64,000 nucleotides of DNA from Strongylocentrotus purpuratus (taxonomy: Eukaryota > Echinodermata > Echinoidea > Camarodonta > Strongylocentrotidae), in assembly GCF_000002235.5 (NCBI RefSeq), contig NW_022145529.1:124001-188000 (forward strand), in the 5' to 3' direction. How positions within the stretch are numbered: the first letter of the stretch is position 1; each line of letters starts with the position of its first letter. The translations under genes were made by a program, and so were the position numbers. Shown in pieces: positions 10,412 to 20,244 of this stretch. Below the pieces are notes generated by a model. The model made no database searches, had not been told where the DNA came from, and saw only the letters and a list, made by a program, of their open reading frames with translations.

Positions 10412-11794
10412 ATGACCATCGTTAACGTAAGAAGTCTCCGTGTGAAGGAACTCAAAGCTGAACTGCAGAAACGTGGTCTAAATAAAAATGGTGTAAAAGA
10501 AACTTTGGTTAATAGGCTGCAAAGTGCAATCAATGACAATATCCATCAAGCGAGTAATGACAAAAGAAATCAGGAGACGAATACTGAGCAAGCTGATCTC
10601 TATGACCTATTCAATCTAGTTTTGTCGTCAGTTAATGAACTAGCCGACAGGCTTATCCATCTTGAAGCTAAGTTCGATAGTGCTGATCTGGTAAAGGAGA
10701 AAACAGATCTCAATGAGATAGTGGGAACTATCTCAAGAGTTGTTTATACCGTCCCGACGATGAATAGGTTCGATGTCCTTGCGGATAATCATGTCACTGA
10801 CGCTGAGCCTGCTACTTCGATGTCGACTAGTGACCAGATGAAAGAGTACCGAGATGGGCATCGCCAGCGCCGCTTATCTGAGCTACATGAATCTGAAGGC
10901 ACAATCCTTGAAGGCACAGACGTCGAGCCTCCTACTCCGATGTCGTGGAGCGACCAGATGAAACAGTACCGAGATGGGCATCGCCAGCGCCGCCTGTTGG
11001 AGGTACCTGCTGCTGTTTTCGAAGGCACTGACGCAAAGCCTTCGACTTCGATGTCGACGAGCGACCAAACCAATGAGTTCCGACAAGGGCATCGCCAACG
11101 CCGCTTGTCTGAGCTACCAGATGTTGTCATCGAAGGCGACTCTATGATCAAGCACATCGAGGGCCGACTCCTGAGCCGAAAACATAGAGTAGTCTGCCAT
11201 CCGAACCCAGGGGCAACGGTGGCTGATATCTCCTCTAAGAAGGCTACTGAGGGTGTAAAGGCGAAAGGAGACGTCATTCTACATGTCGGGTCAAATGACT
11301 TGTCGAAAGGTAATGGTAGTACATCAACCGCCAATGACATCATAGCATTAGCAGACGTGATTGCAGCGAAAGGCTGTGATGTATGCTTGTCTGGTGTTAT
11401 ACACCGCAGATGGGAATCGGTTCACCAGAGGCGCAGTGTCGATGGGGTTAATGGGCGATTGAGAAGAGCTGCCCGTGAAAGGAGATGGGGTTTCGTTGGC
11501 AACGACAACATAGGTGACAGGCACCTTGGCAGAGATGGGGTCCACATCAATAAGGCAGGACAAGCTGTTCTTGCCTCTAATCTACGCCACTTTATTGAGC
11601 GACCTCGAGGGCCACCTACACCTACTCAGCAAACGTCCTACGCTGAAGTTGTTGGATCTTCAACGCAGGATTTCGAGATGATTGCTCCGAGAGGGAGGCT
11701 AAAGTCTGCACCTGCTCTTCCAATGTTTCCACTGACAAAAGCTCAACAGGGGTGGAACGAGCATCTACGTCTCGTCATGGCAACATGCAGTTAA
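10412..11794 (+). CDS. LINE ORF1: SAP motif, three tandem repeats, SGNH esterase-like domain
   Basis: 460 residues. Residues 7-41 fit a SAP motif (SLRVKELKAELQKRGL...GVKETLVNRL), a helical DNA-binding module. A Leu/Glu-rich, probably coiled-coil stretch covers about 60-110. Residues 131-158, 171-198 and 207-235 are three copies of one unit with the core SDQMKEYRDGHRQRRLSEL, a basic, perhaps RNA-binding repeat. From about 238 to 395 lies an SGNH/GDSL hydrolase fold: GDSM (Ser244), PGAT (Gly267), VGSND (Asn295) and DGVH (Asp375, His378), so the catalytic set looks complete. Esterase domains are established in ORF1 of CR1-group LINEs; the N-terminal SAP motif is the less usual part. The first ATG is used because an upstream ATG is followed at once by a stop. 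The stop overlaps the first ATG of ORF2. Confidence 0.9.
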   Translation: MTIVNVRSLRVKELKAELQKRGLNKNGVKETLVNRLQSAINDNIHQASNDKRNQETNTEQADLYDLFNLVLSSVNELADRLIHLEAKFDSADLVKEKTDLNEIVGTISRVVYTVPTMNRFDVLADNHVTDAEPATSMSTSDQMKEYRDGHRQRRLSELHESEGTILEGTDVEPPTPMSWSDQMKQYRDGHRQRRLLEVPAAVFEGTDAKPSTSMSTSDQTNEFRQGHRQRRLSELPDVVIEGDSMIKHIEGRLLSRKHRVVCHPNPGATVADISSKKATEGVKAKGDVILHVGSNDLSKGNGSTSTANDIIALADVIAAKGCDVCLSGVIHRRWESVHQRRSVDGVNGRLRRAARERRWGFVGNDNIGDRHLGRDGVHINKAGQAVLASNLRHFIERPRGPPTPTQQTSYAEVVGSSTQDFEMIAPRGRLKSAPALPMFPLTKAQQGWNEHLRLVMATCS

Positions 11795-14742
11795 ACTCTG
11801 TCTCTGGTACTGGCATACTACATCATAATCTTCAGGATCAATCTCATGAACTGAATAAGAGTAACATTAAACAGTTGGAAGGTGGTTCAGTTCCTCCGTT
11901 TAGAAACAGGGGCTTAAAATTTGCCCATTTGAATATTCATAGCTTAGTTGCTAAGATTGACGAACTTAGATTACTTCTGAGAAATGCATCATTTGATGTT
12001 ATTGGTTTAAATGAAACATTTTGCGACTCCATGATTGATGATTCTGAATTGTATATAGATGATTATATTTTATTACGTAGAGACCGTACGAGACATGGTG
12101 GTGGTGTGGCTGTATATATATCCAAGAGGTTCAATTATAAAAGAAGGGATGATTTGATTTCTTCTACTTTAGAATGCCTTTGGTTTGAATTGCATTATCC
12201 AAATAAGTCTCCCATCCTGGTTGGAGAGTTTTACAGACCTCCAAATTCTCACGTTGATTTCTTTGAAGAATTAGACGGAAATTTGGACTCTGCTCTCTCG
12301 GAAGATATGAGCTGTATTATTTTAGGTGATTTCAATTGTGATTGTATGCCACACCAACTTGATCTGAATGCTGAAAAGTTAATGTTTTATACAAATATGT
12401 ACGGGTTAAGTCAGCTAATTGATACTGCCACAAGAGTTACAAATACCTCTTCTACTTTAATTGATTTGATATTTGTATCAGACAAGGAACTTTACAATGA
12501 ATGGGGAATATTTGAAACTAGCATAAGTGATCATTATTTGGTGTATACGGTTCGCGATTTTAGTGCAAAGATCCATAACAAATCCGAATACGCAGAATTT
12601 CGCTCGTTTAAAAATCTTGACGAGGAGAAATTTTACAGTGAATTGAGAAGTACTCCTTGGCAGGTCATAAAAGATATAGATAATGTTGATGTTGCGTGGG
12701 ATATGTGGTTGACTCTATTCAATAATATAATCAACAAGCACATACCAGTATGTAAAAAGCGGATAAGAAAAAAGGCATGTCCATGGATATCTGACGAGAT
12801 TGTTAAGCTTATGACGGAACGTGATAAAGTTCTCAAAGCTGCTAAAGCTAACAAAAGTGATGATCTTTGGGACACCTACAAATATCTAAAGAATACAGTT
12901 ATTCATCTCATGAGGAAAAGAAAAAGAGAATATAATGCAGACCAGATCTCGCAAAATCATAACAATAGTAAGCAAATGTGGAGATGTTTGAGAAACCTTG
13001 TGCCTAAGTCATTACCTATATCTCCCAATAGCATAAATGTTGATGGTGCTAATGTGTCAGACAATGCAAATATTGCTGAAGCTTTTAATGACTTTTTCAT
13101 TTCTAATGCTACTAAGATTACAAAGGACCTGCGAAGGAATAAGTCTCAACTGAGAGTAGACGAGGACAATAATATTGGTCCAACTCATTCGCAATTTAAT
13201 TTGAATTTGATTACTGAGGATTTTGTATTGAAACAGATTGATAATCTGAGTATAGATAAAGCAACTGGTGAAGATCACATCAGCTGTAAACTTTTAAAGA
13301 TGACGAAGAATGTTATCGCAGAGTCTCTTTGTGATATCATTAACAAATCCCTGTCTACAGGAGTTGTTCCACGTGAATGGAAAAAGGCTCGGGTAGTACC
13401 AATATTCAAATCTGGAGATATTTCTTCTTTGAATAATTACCGTCCCATTTCGATATTACCTATCGTGAGTAAAATTATAGAAAGGGCCGTCCACCAACAA
13501 CTCAGTGAATTCTTGGACGTGAATAAATTATTACACCCTAATCAGTCTGGTTTTAGACCTAAACATTCAACAGCTACTGCCCTTGCAAAACTTGTAAATC
13601 AATGGTCGTTGAATATTGATAACAAAGAAATTTCTGGAGTTGCCTTCATAGATCTTCGTAAGGCTTTTGATACTGTTGACCATGAGCTACTTCTACATAA
13701 ACTAGCTTGTATAGGTTGTAGTAATAGGACTATTTATTGGTTCAAATCATATTTAGGGGATCGACAACAAGTGACCCAATTCAAAGGAGCCAAGTCGCAT
13801 CCATCAACCATCAAATTAGGTGTGCCACAAGGTTCAATTCTTGGTCCCCTTTTATTTTCAATATATGTTAATAGTCTACCTGAATGTACTCCTGAAGGTA
13901 TCATAGATATGTATGCTGACGATACGACACTTACCGTCAGTGCAAATGATGCAACTGTTGTGGAAGAAAAATTAACTGTTGCGTTAAACAGAGTCATGGC
14001 ATGGATTAAGGAAAATCGTCTTGTTCTTAACACTGAAAAAACTTGTGTCATGTTAATAGGCTCTCCTGCTAATCTCAAGAAAATTGAATCTTTCACCATT
14101 TCATTAAACGGCAATTTGATCAAAAGAGTTCAATTCACCAAATGCCTAGGACTTTTGATAGATGAAGAATTGAAATGGTCTAAACAAATCGAAAACGTAA
14201 GTAAACTTACCCAGAAAAACATTAGCATGATAAAGAGAGCAAAGAGTTTTTTGCCTCAAAAATCCTTAAAGTTACTTTATAACAGTCTAGTGTTGCCACG
14301 ATTAGATTACTGCTCTGTTGTATGGTCGAACCGATTTCATTCTCATACAACTAAGCTGCAAAAAATTCAAAAGAGGGCCGCAAGAATAATATTGAACAAG
14401 ACATATGACACACCGTCGGCTGATTTGTTCACAAGTCTTAAATGGATGACACTAGACAAGCGGTTTGAGTTAAGTCGCGTTATGATGATATATAAATGCG
14501 TTCATAACTTAGCACCCTCTTACCTTCAGGTAGGCTTAATCAATCCTAATGATGTACATGAGCATCATACAAGGCAAATAGACAGTGGATGTTTACGTGT
14601 GCCTAGATTTCACACTGATTGTTATAAGTGTAGCCCAATTGTTTCTTCCATATTTGAATGGAATAAGCTAGATAATTCGTTGAGAACGGCTTCCTCTGTC
14701 AATTCATTTAAGAGATTGTTTAAACAAAGTTGTAATTTGTGA
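11785..14742 (+). CDS. LINE ORF2: APE endonuclease and reverse transcriptase
   Basis: 985 residues from the first ATG (11785), in the +1 frame relative to ORF1. The start lies inside the ORF1 terminus (ATGCAGTTAA), which suggests stop-restart translation. The frame is open upstream to about 11752 without an ATG. The N-terminal APE-type endonuclease has the blocks AHLNIHSL, GLNETF, GGGVAVYI, YRPPNS, LGDFNCD and SDHYLVY. The RT follows with YRPISILPIVSKIIE, NQSGFRPKHST, FIDLRKAFDTVDH, GVPQGSILGPLLF and the catalytic YADDT (codons start at 13912). The C-terminus carries LDYCSVVW and LQKIQKRAARI. It nicks the target and primes cDNA synthesis from element RNA (family knowledge). No break is seen, so it could encode an active enzyme. 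Confidence 0.93.
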   Translation: MQLNSVSGTGILHHNLQDQSHELNKSNIKQLEGGSVPPFRNRGLKFAHLNIHSLVAKIDELRLLLRNASFDVIGLNETFCDSMIDDSELYIDDYILLRRDRTRHGGGVAVYISKRFNYKRRDDLISSTLECLWFELHYPNKSPILVGEFYRPPNSHVDFFEELDGNLDSALSEDMSCIILGDFNCDCMPHQLDLNAEKLMFYTNMYGLSQLIDTATRVTNTSSTLIDLIFVSDKELYNEWGIFETSISDHYLVYTVRDFSAKIHNKSEYAEFRSFKNLDEEKFYSELRSTPWQVIKDIDNVDVAWDMWLTLFNNIINKHIPVCKKRIRKKACPWISDEIVKLMTERDKVLKAAKANKSDDLWDTYKYLKNTVIHLMRKRKREYNADQISQNHNNSKQMWRCLRNLVPKSLPISPNSINVDGANVSDNANIAEAFNDFFISNATKITKDLRRNKSQLRVDEDNNIGPTHSQFNLNLITEDFVLKQIDNLSIDKATGEDHISCKLLKMTKNVIAESLCDIINKSLSTGVVPREWKKARVVPIFKSGDISSLNNYRPISILPIVSKIIERAVHQQLSEFLDVNKLLHPNQSGFRPKHSTATALAKLVNQWSLNIDNKEISGVAFIDLRKAFDTVDHELLLHKLACIGCSNRTIYWFKSYLGDRQQVTQFKGAKSHPSTIKLGVPQGSILGPLLFSIYVNSLPECTPEGIIDMYADDTTLTVSANDATVVEEKLTVALNRVMAWIKENRLVLNTEKTCVMLIGSPANLKKIESFTISLNGNLIKRVQFTKCLGLLIDEELKWSKQIENVSKLTQKNISMIKRAKSFLPQKSLKLLYNSLVLPRLDYCSVVWSNRFHSHTTKLQKIQKRAARIILNKTYDTPSADLFTSLKWMTLDKRFELSRVMMIYKCVHNLAPSYLQVGLINPNDVHEHHTRQIDSGCLRVPRFHTDCYKCSPIVSSIFEWNKLDNSLRTASSVNSFKRLFKQSCNL

Positions 14743-15024
14743 ATGGCTCAGCCGTACATACACTACGTGCATGTTCTGTAATATTTACATGTCTTATTCA
14801 CATAATTGCGACTTAATTAATATTTTCCTATTGACATTACTGCTTACTAGGTTAATGATTATGTTAATTTTGCAAACGAGTATTATTTTTGTAACTGTTC
14901 TGTATAAATGTTATAAACGATGTAAATATGTTCATTCAGGGCCCCATGGAAGACCACTACTTGCTGGTGAATGGGCTACCCTGTCAAAAGATCAGAAATA
15001 AATAAAAATAAATAAATAAATAGC

Positions 15025-15070
15025 AGTCCTCTATGTCGACGTGCAAATCTAAAAGTCCCTAATAGTGTGG
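15025..15070. repeat. right half of palindromic host repeat split by the LINE
   Basis: AGTCCTCTATGTCGACGTGC and the following AAATCTAAAAGTC match 59515-59550, with the LINE absent from that copy. Similarity fades after about 15065. Confidence 0.75.
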
Positions 15071-15270
15071 TACGGTATGTCACTGAAACAGCTCCCGTAG
15101 GACTTTTGTGCCAACATTTTTGGATTCATTGGGGTCCAAGCTATCAGAATTTTTATTTTTTCCCCTTCCACAGGGTTCTTTATTTTCAAAACAAATTCCA
15201 TCATATACAGTATATCCATATATCATATACAAATAATTAAAGAAATAATTTCCATACATAATGGCTTGAC

Positions 15271-16387
15271 CAGGGCTCAAATTAATTTTTTGTCCACGGG
15301 AGCTCTTCCAAAAAAAAGAGCCCCCATGAGTGCTGACGGGGGCTCTTATCTTAATACAAATTTCCATTGAATTGGTACCCATGAAACTCCTAAATTCCTT
15401 GGTATTTTATCATTATCATTTATTTAAGTCGGCAATTTCCCTCTTAGAAATTTACTTGTTACAAAGCTGTTATTGACTTTTATCTCCGTTATGACATTCT
15501 CTCCATTTTTTCCCGCTCTTCACATAATGTCCTCCTTATTATTCGGAGCAACCTTATTTACATTCTTTCTTTACTTTTAGTTTTTACCATATCCTTCCAA
15601 AACACAGGGGCTGATCTAGCTTTTTGCTAAGGGTAGGGGGGTAACCCAAATACGATGTGGAGCATCGTCCACGAGCTGCGTAGCGGCGAGGCGATTTTTG
15701 TTGTTGCTATTTTGAACCCCCGTAAGTGATGTTTTCCTGGCATCTACTGACATCTACTAATACTGTGTAGGTCTGGACACATGATAGCATTTTTCTATGC
15801 ACATCACAGTTTCACTTGGCAGCCCAAAGGGGAGGGGAGAGGGGGAGGGAGGGGGGGGGGGTAAACCCCCTAAACCGTCTAGATCCGCCCCTGCAACATC
15901 TTTGGTGATCTTCTTCTCAATATTGATTTACTGGTCGAGTTACATTATTTGCTGATATTTTACAATAACCAGATTTCAGAGGATTCACACTTTTCACAAC
16001 GAAAAACTTCTCCATGTTTCAGTCCTTGCGCGATCGTCTCCAGCTCCAGCAAATATTGGGCGTCAGCGTGCACACCGGTACTACCGGAGCAGTATAGCCA
16101 CTGCTGACGGCCGCACTAGCTGCACTGCGAGCTTCTGTTTTTTGTATCGGTAATACTCATAGAGATGCGAGAGAAAGCGCAATCTAAGTTCCATTTTGAT
16201 TGAATCAAGGTTTGGAAATTGATAGTCAAATATTGTGTTAAAGTTATATCAGAAAAGATAATCTTATTTTATAATTCCACGGGGGCGATTTTTAATTTTG
16301 CAATCGCCCCCCGTGAGCAACCTGACGGGGGCGATTATGGAGCTCACGGGGGCAAATCGCCCACCGCCCCGTGTATTTTGAGCGCTG
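15271..16387. mobile_element. non-autonomous hAT-like element with perfect 8-bp target duplication
   Basis: Starts CAGGGCTCAAATTAA and ends TGTATTTTGAGCGCTG; the ends are inverted (CAGSGCTCAAA). It is flanked on both sides by GGCTTGAC (15263-15270 and 16388-16395), a perfect 8-bp duplication as in hAT elements. The interior has several inverted GGGGGCGAT/ATCGCCCCC and GGGGGCTC/GAGCCCCC segments near both ends. A second hAT-like MITE is nested at 15605-15893. No transposase frame is present. Confidence 0.85.
15605..15893. mobile_element. hAT-like MITE nested in the 15.3-16.4 kb element
   Basis: 289 bp with inverted ends CAGGGGCTGATCTAG and CTAGATCCGCCCCTG. A G-run follows the left end (GGTAGGGGGGT) and a long G-run precedes the right end (15850-15861). 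I do not see a clean 8-bp duplication around it. Confidence 0.65.
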
Positions 16388-16499
16388 GGCTTGACACAGA
16401 TAATAATCATCTCGGCCGAAAACCTTTGTGGCAGATAAAAACAAACATTTATGACAAAATTAGTGCTTTAAATATATAATTAAAAAATATCAAACATAA

Positions 16500-17105
16500 A
16501 ATACATGATCATGTTTATGTTAGCACATTTCCAACACTCTCAAAATATTTTCTCAAGTGAAACCATTTCTTTTTCAATTTATTCTTTCTGAGATTTGTTT
16601 GGTATATATATTTTTCCATTTCATAATAACGTTTTACAGCTGATAAAATTATTTCAAATGATGGTAGTTGATTTCGTAATTTAGCTGAAAATATTTCTTG
16701 TCTTACAACCATCAGAACACAGTTGAGTGCATTATTATTGCTACCGCAAAATCCAAACAATTTATTTTGATTTGTAAGTTTGATCCTTTCCACCGTATTA
16801 CGAAATATCCAGAACTCTAACTTTGACCATACTTCATAAGAATAGTTACAAAAGCAAAAAACATGTGTGATTGTTACTACAAAAAGTAAACTTCTTGTCA
16901 GCCACTACACCAAATCTTAACAAACTGTCCTTTATATATAATATTCTATTTAAAATCTTGATTTGAAACCACCTCATGCTGATATCTATTGTTGACTGAA
17001 ATGGAATTTGACAGTACGAACCCCAAAGTACATCTTGAAAATCTAAAAAACTTTTCCACTTTGTAAGGGCTTTACATTCTTTTATTTGTTTTTTTAATAG
17101 CAAAG
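16500..17105 (-). mobile_element. Tx1/L1-like LINE remnant (RT C-terminal region)
   Basis: Two minus-strand frames belong to one decayed reverse transcriptase C-terminus. 16846-17103 reads QIPFQSTIDISMRWFQIKIL then NRILYIKDSLLRFG, the typical 'R.FQ.KILNRIL.....L..FG' block before the zinc-finger-like motif. 16515-16793 has NNALNCVLMVVRQEIFSAKL. Frameshift between them and no upstream domains: a 5'-truncated old copy. Confidence 0.65.
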
Positions 17106-18254
17106 ACCGATTTCAGAAATTCATGGGGTTCAAATTTTCAAGAAAGACACCAAATTTCCATATTGCACTTTATATAAGCCATTTTGTCGCCCAATATGGA
17201 CCCCCCAGGAAGTGAAGGAGGGGTCTGAAAATTTGAACCCAATCATTCTTGGCCAATTGGGACCCTTTTGAAGCCAAAACAGCAACAACAAACAAATCAA
17301 TTTTGGTAAAAAAACATACCATACCGCACTTTAATACTGGAGAGCTCGACGACCAAACAGCAAGCTGCATACGAATACAATAAACCGAGTTCATAACATC
17401 CATTGCCTTGTAAACAGCAACGCACACGGTTGAATATTGACTGTATTATAGGAAACATGGCGAAAAACAAATACTACTGCCTTCAATCGGACATGCCCCA
17501 CTTGTTCCCAACGTGGAATTCCCCACATGAAATTCCTCAAGCGATACAAACCAGACTTTCGACTCCTCGATTCAATCTAAAGCAAGCGAATAAGTTAGCT
17601 GTAAAGTATTTATAGATATAATATACATATGTGTGTGTGTCTGTGTGTGTGTGTTGTATGTGCGTGTGGGTGTATGTGTGCGTGCGTGTATGCGTGGGTG
17701 CTCATTGTTATGTTGTTATTAATTATATTCATATAGTAAATTGGACAGTCCTAATAGAAAATCTTTTAATTATATTTTGAAAGGTATTTTTTTGGTAACA
17801 AACACGAATATTAACCGTTTCAACCTGGATTTTTTTTTTTATCCCAGTCATAAAATATCAACATTTTTAAGCATCATTAAATTAAGGCAAACCCTTTGAA
17901 ACTATTTTAGAACTACGATATGCATTGTCCACATGATTTCATCAGTCGATAATGTGCATTTCCCGAAATGAAATAAGGCGTGCGAGAGTGTGAGGGAGGG
18001 CGGTATGCTCCCCCTCCCTCGCAAGGATCAATCCAGCTTCTCGATGGCCAGGGTAGGGGCCCGTGCACGGAAATGCCGCCACGCTTCCCACTAACCAGCT
18101 CTTGTTCGAACTTGAAGCAAAACTACATATTTTACTTAACGTATATTCATTTCTATGACGCCAATGGGGAACGGTGTCTGGAGAAATTTTCCCGGCCTAA
18201 ATAGGATTGTTACTGAAACCAAACAAATATGAGGTTATTTAGTATCGTTATACA
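17106..18254. other. no gene recognised; TG microsatellite
   Basis: A (TG)n-rich tract lies at about 17627-17700. The remaining sequence shows no convincing exon or transposon end. Confidence 0.35.
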
Positions 18255-18507
18255 AAGCACGCACCAAGCTTAGATACGCTCAAGGTATGAAGGTATTTAT
18301 CCATGAGTCATTGACGAACAAACGCGTTCAGTTGTACCGGGAAACACTCCAGAACAACAATGTAAATTCAATCTGGTCACAAGACGGGAAGATCTTTGCC
18401 TTCACTAAGGAAAACAAACGTGTTCACATCAACTCCAGACATGAAATTGATAAACTATAGGAACTGTTCGAGGTGTAGAATGATTTCTAGAGTTGTATCA
18501 TCAAATT

Positions 18508-20244
18508 ATGATAATTAAGTATCCATGTATAATATGCCGCAAAAATGTATATAACAACCAGAATGCACTCCTATGTGTCAAATGTACCAACTGGTGTCAC
18601 CTTACATGCTCTCGTGAAAATATTGATGTATTTTTAAGTGCCGATGACTGGATATGTCCAAAGTGTTACTTTAACGAACTCCCTGGAAACATTTTTACTG
18701 AGGAAAAAAATGTAAAATCACAGAACAATAGTTCGGGTAGAAGTCAAAGAGGAAAAATGAACATTGATGCCCAATTGGAATCATTTCACCTTGAGAAGGG
18801 AATGAAAATAGCTCATTTGAATTGTATATCGTTAACAAAGAACTTAGATAAAATACGATTACTAATGAAGAAAACTGACATGGAACTAATGACTCTCAGT
18901 GAGACACATTTAAGTGAGAATATTTGTGATACCGAAATTGGTATAGATGGTTTCGATCTCATACGTAAAGATAGAAATCGTGCTGGTGGCGGTATAGCTA
19001 TCTACATAAAAAGTTTAATAAACTACAAAGTTCGGAGTGATAAAGGTGAAGTTGATCTGGAAATGATTGTTTTGGAGATCAAATCCAATGTTAAACCATT
19101 CTTTGTGGTGGTGTGGTACAGACCCCCTAATTCTAATGTGAGTAACTTTCATCTGTTTGAAACTGTGCTTCTCAAGCTTGATACTCTAAAGCACGATTAT
19201 ATTGTTCTTGGTGATATAAACTGTGACATGTTAGCAAATCACCACTCTTGGCAAACAAAATATTTACTTGAATTGATGAATACTATGGGTTTTGTTCAAG
19301 CAATAAAATCACCTACTAGGGTTACTGCTACAACCTCCACCCTGTTGGACTTGATACTTACTAATAATAGAGCTAAAATAAGAAATGCAGAAGTTGTACC
19401 CATTGCACTAAGTGACCATTATATGATATATTGTATATGGGGGAAACAAAAGGTATATCAAGAAGATGTACATAAATATAAGATGGCAAGGAACATTGGG
19501 AAAATTAATATGACACGTTATAATGAAAATATTAGATCACTTACATGGGAGTTGGTTTATCATTCTATGAACGTCACAGAAGCCTATAAATTGTTTGAAA
19601 AAGTATTAAAAGGTGTAACGGATAAGCATGCTCCTCTAAAACGCACTCGAATAAGGAAAAAAGAATCAACGTGGGTCAATGACAATATAATAGAAACAAT
19701 TCGTGAGCGTAACGAGGCAAAGCATAAAGCAAAACATACCAAATCGCCTAATGATTGGGCATCGTATCGGAGACTGAAAAATGATGTAACAGCAAAAATT
19801 CGGAGAGCTAAGAAAGATTACATCTCTATCTCAATTACAAGTAGCAATGGTCAGTCTACACAAGTATGGAAATCTTTGAATTATGTTATGCTTCAGAAGA
19901 AAAATGTATCAAAAATCCAACATATTAAGAATGATGGTAAAGATTATGATGATAAAATAGAAATTTCAGAGGGATTTAATCGATACTTTTCGAGTATTGG
20001 ACGAAATATACAAAATGCTATTATGATAGATGATGTAGAAAACAGTGCTGATGTTAATCCTGAAATGGTGTGTCCAAACGAAATATCAGAGTTTAAGAAA
20101 GTGACTGAGGATGACATTAAACAAGTTATCAATAACCTCGATTGTAAGAAAGCCGGAGGACTCGATGACATACCCGCTTCACTGATTAAACCTATTTTAA
20201 CTCATATAGTAAAACCACTTTGTTACATTACATTTGTTACATAA
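18508..20244 (+). CDS. LINE ORF2 N-terminal part: PHD finger plus APE endonuclease
   Basis: From the first ATG (18508) about 578 codons are open. Residues 7-53 are a C4HC3 PHD-type zinc finger: CIIC, CVKC, HLTC and WICPKC, with the usual Trp two residues before the last Cys pair. Then comes the endonuclease: AHLNCISL, LSETHLSE, GGGIAIYIK, VVWYRPPNSNVS, VLGDINCDM, TLLDLILTN and SDHYMIYC. The following linker has the WVNDNI and RRAKKDYI blocks typical of CR1-group ORF2. The frame stops (TAA 20242-20244) just before RT motif 1, so the RT is separated. Fusion of a PHD finger to the ORF2 N-terminus is the notable point. Confidence 0.85.
   Translation: MIIKYPCIICRKNVYNNQNALLCVKCTNWCHLTCSRENIDVFLSADDWICPKCYFNELPGNIFTEEKNVKSQNNSSGRSQRGKMNIDAQLESFHLEKGMKIAHLNCISLTKNLDKIRLLMKKTDMELMTLSETHLSENICDTEIGIDGFDLIRKDRNRAGGGIAIYIKSLINYKVRSDKGEVDLEMIVLEIKSNVKPFFVVVWYRPPNSNVSNFHLFETVLLKLDTLKHDYIVLGDINCDMLANHHSWQTKYLLELMNTMGFVQAIKSPTRVTATTSTLLDLILTNNRAKIRNAEVVPIALSDHYMIYCIWGKQKVYQEDVHKYKMARNIGKINMTRYNENIRSLTWELVYHSMNVTEAYKLFEKVLKGVTDKHAPLKRTRIRKKESTWVNDNIIETIRERNEAKHKAKHTKSPNDWASYRRLKNDVTAKIRRAKKDYISISITSSNGQSTQVWKSLNYVMLQKKNVSKIQHIKNDGKDYDDKIEISEGFNRYFSSIGRNIQNAIMIDDVENSADVNPEMVCPNEISEFKKVTEDDIKQVINNLDCKKAGGLDDIPASLIKPILTHIVKPLCYITFVT

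Larger units (their letters stand above)
10009..15019 (+). mobile_element. near-intact CR1-like LINE with two overlapping ORFs
   Basis: A non-LTR retrotransposon of about 5.0 kb. It has a 403-nt 5' leader, ORF1 (10412-11794), ORF2 (11785-14742), a 3' UTR of about 255 nt and an A-rich (AAATA)n tail at 14996-15019. The ends are set by comparison with an uninterrupted copy of the host repeat at 59478-59560. TAGC occurs on both sides (10005-10008 and 15021-15024) and once at the empty site, so the target duplication is about 4 bp. Both ORFs are uninterrupted and every catalytic motif I looked for is present. This suggests a fairly young insertion. The CR1-group assignment rests on the ORF1 esterase and the RT motif style, not on a tree. 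Confidence 0.9.

Noticed and set aside
10789-11343. 184-codon minus-strand frame inside ORF1
   Set aside because: Antisense shadow of the LINE ORF1 repeats; the plus strand carries recognised domains.
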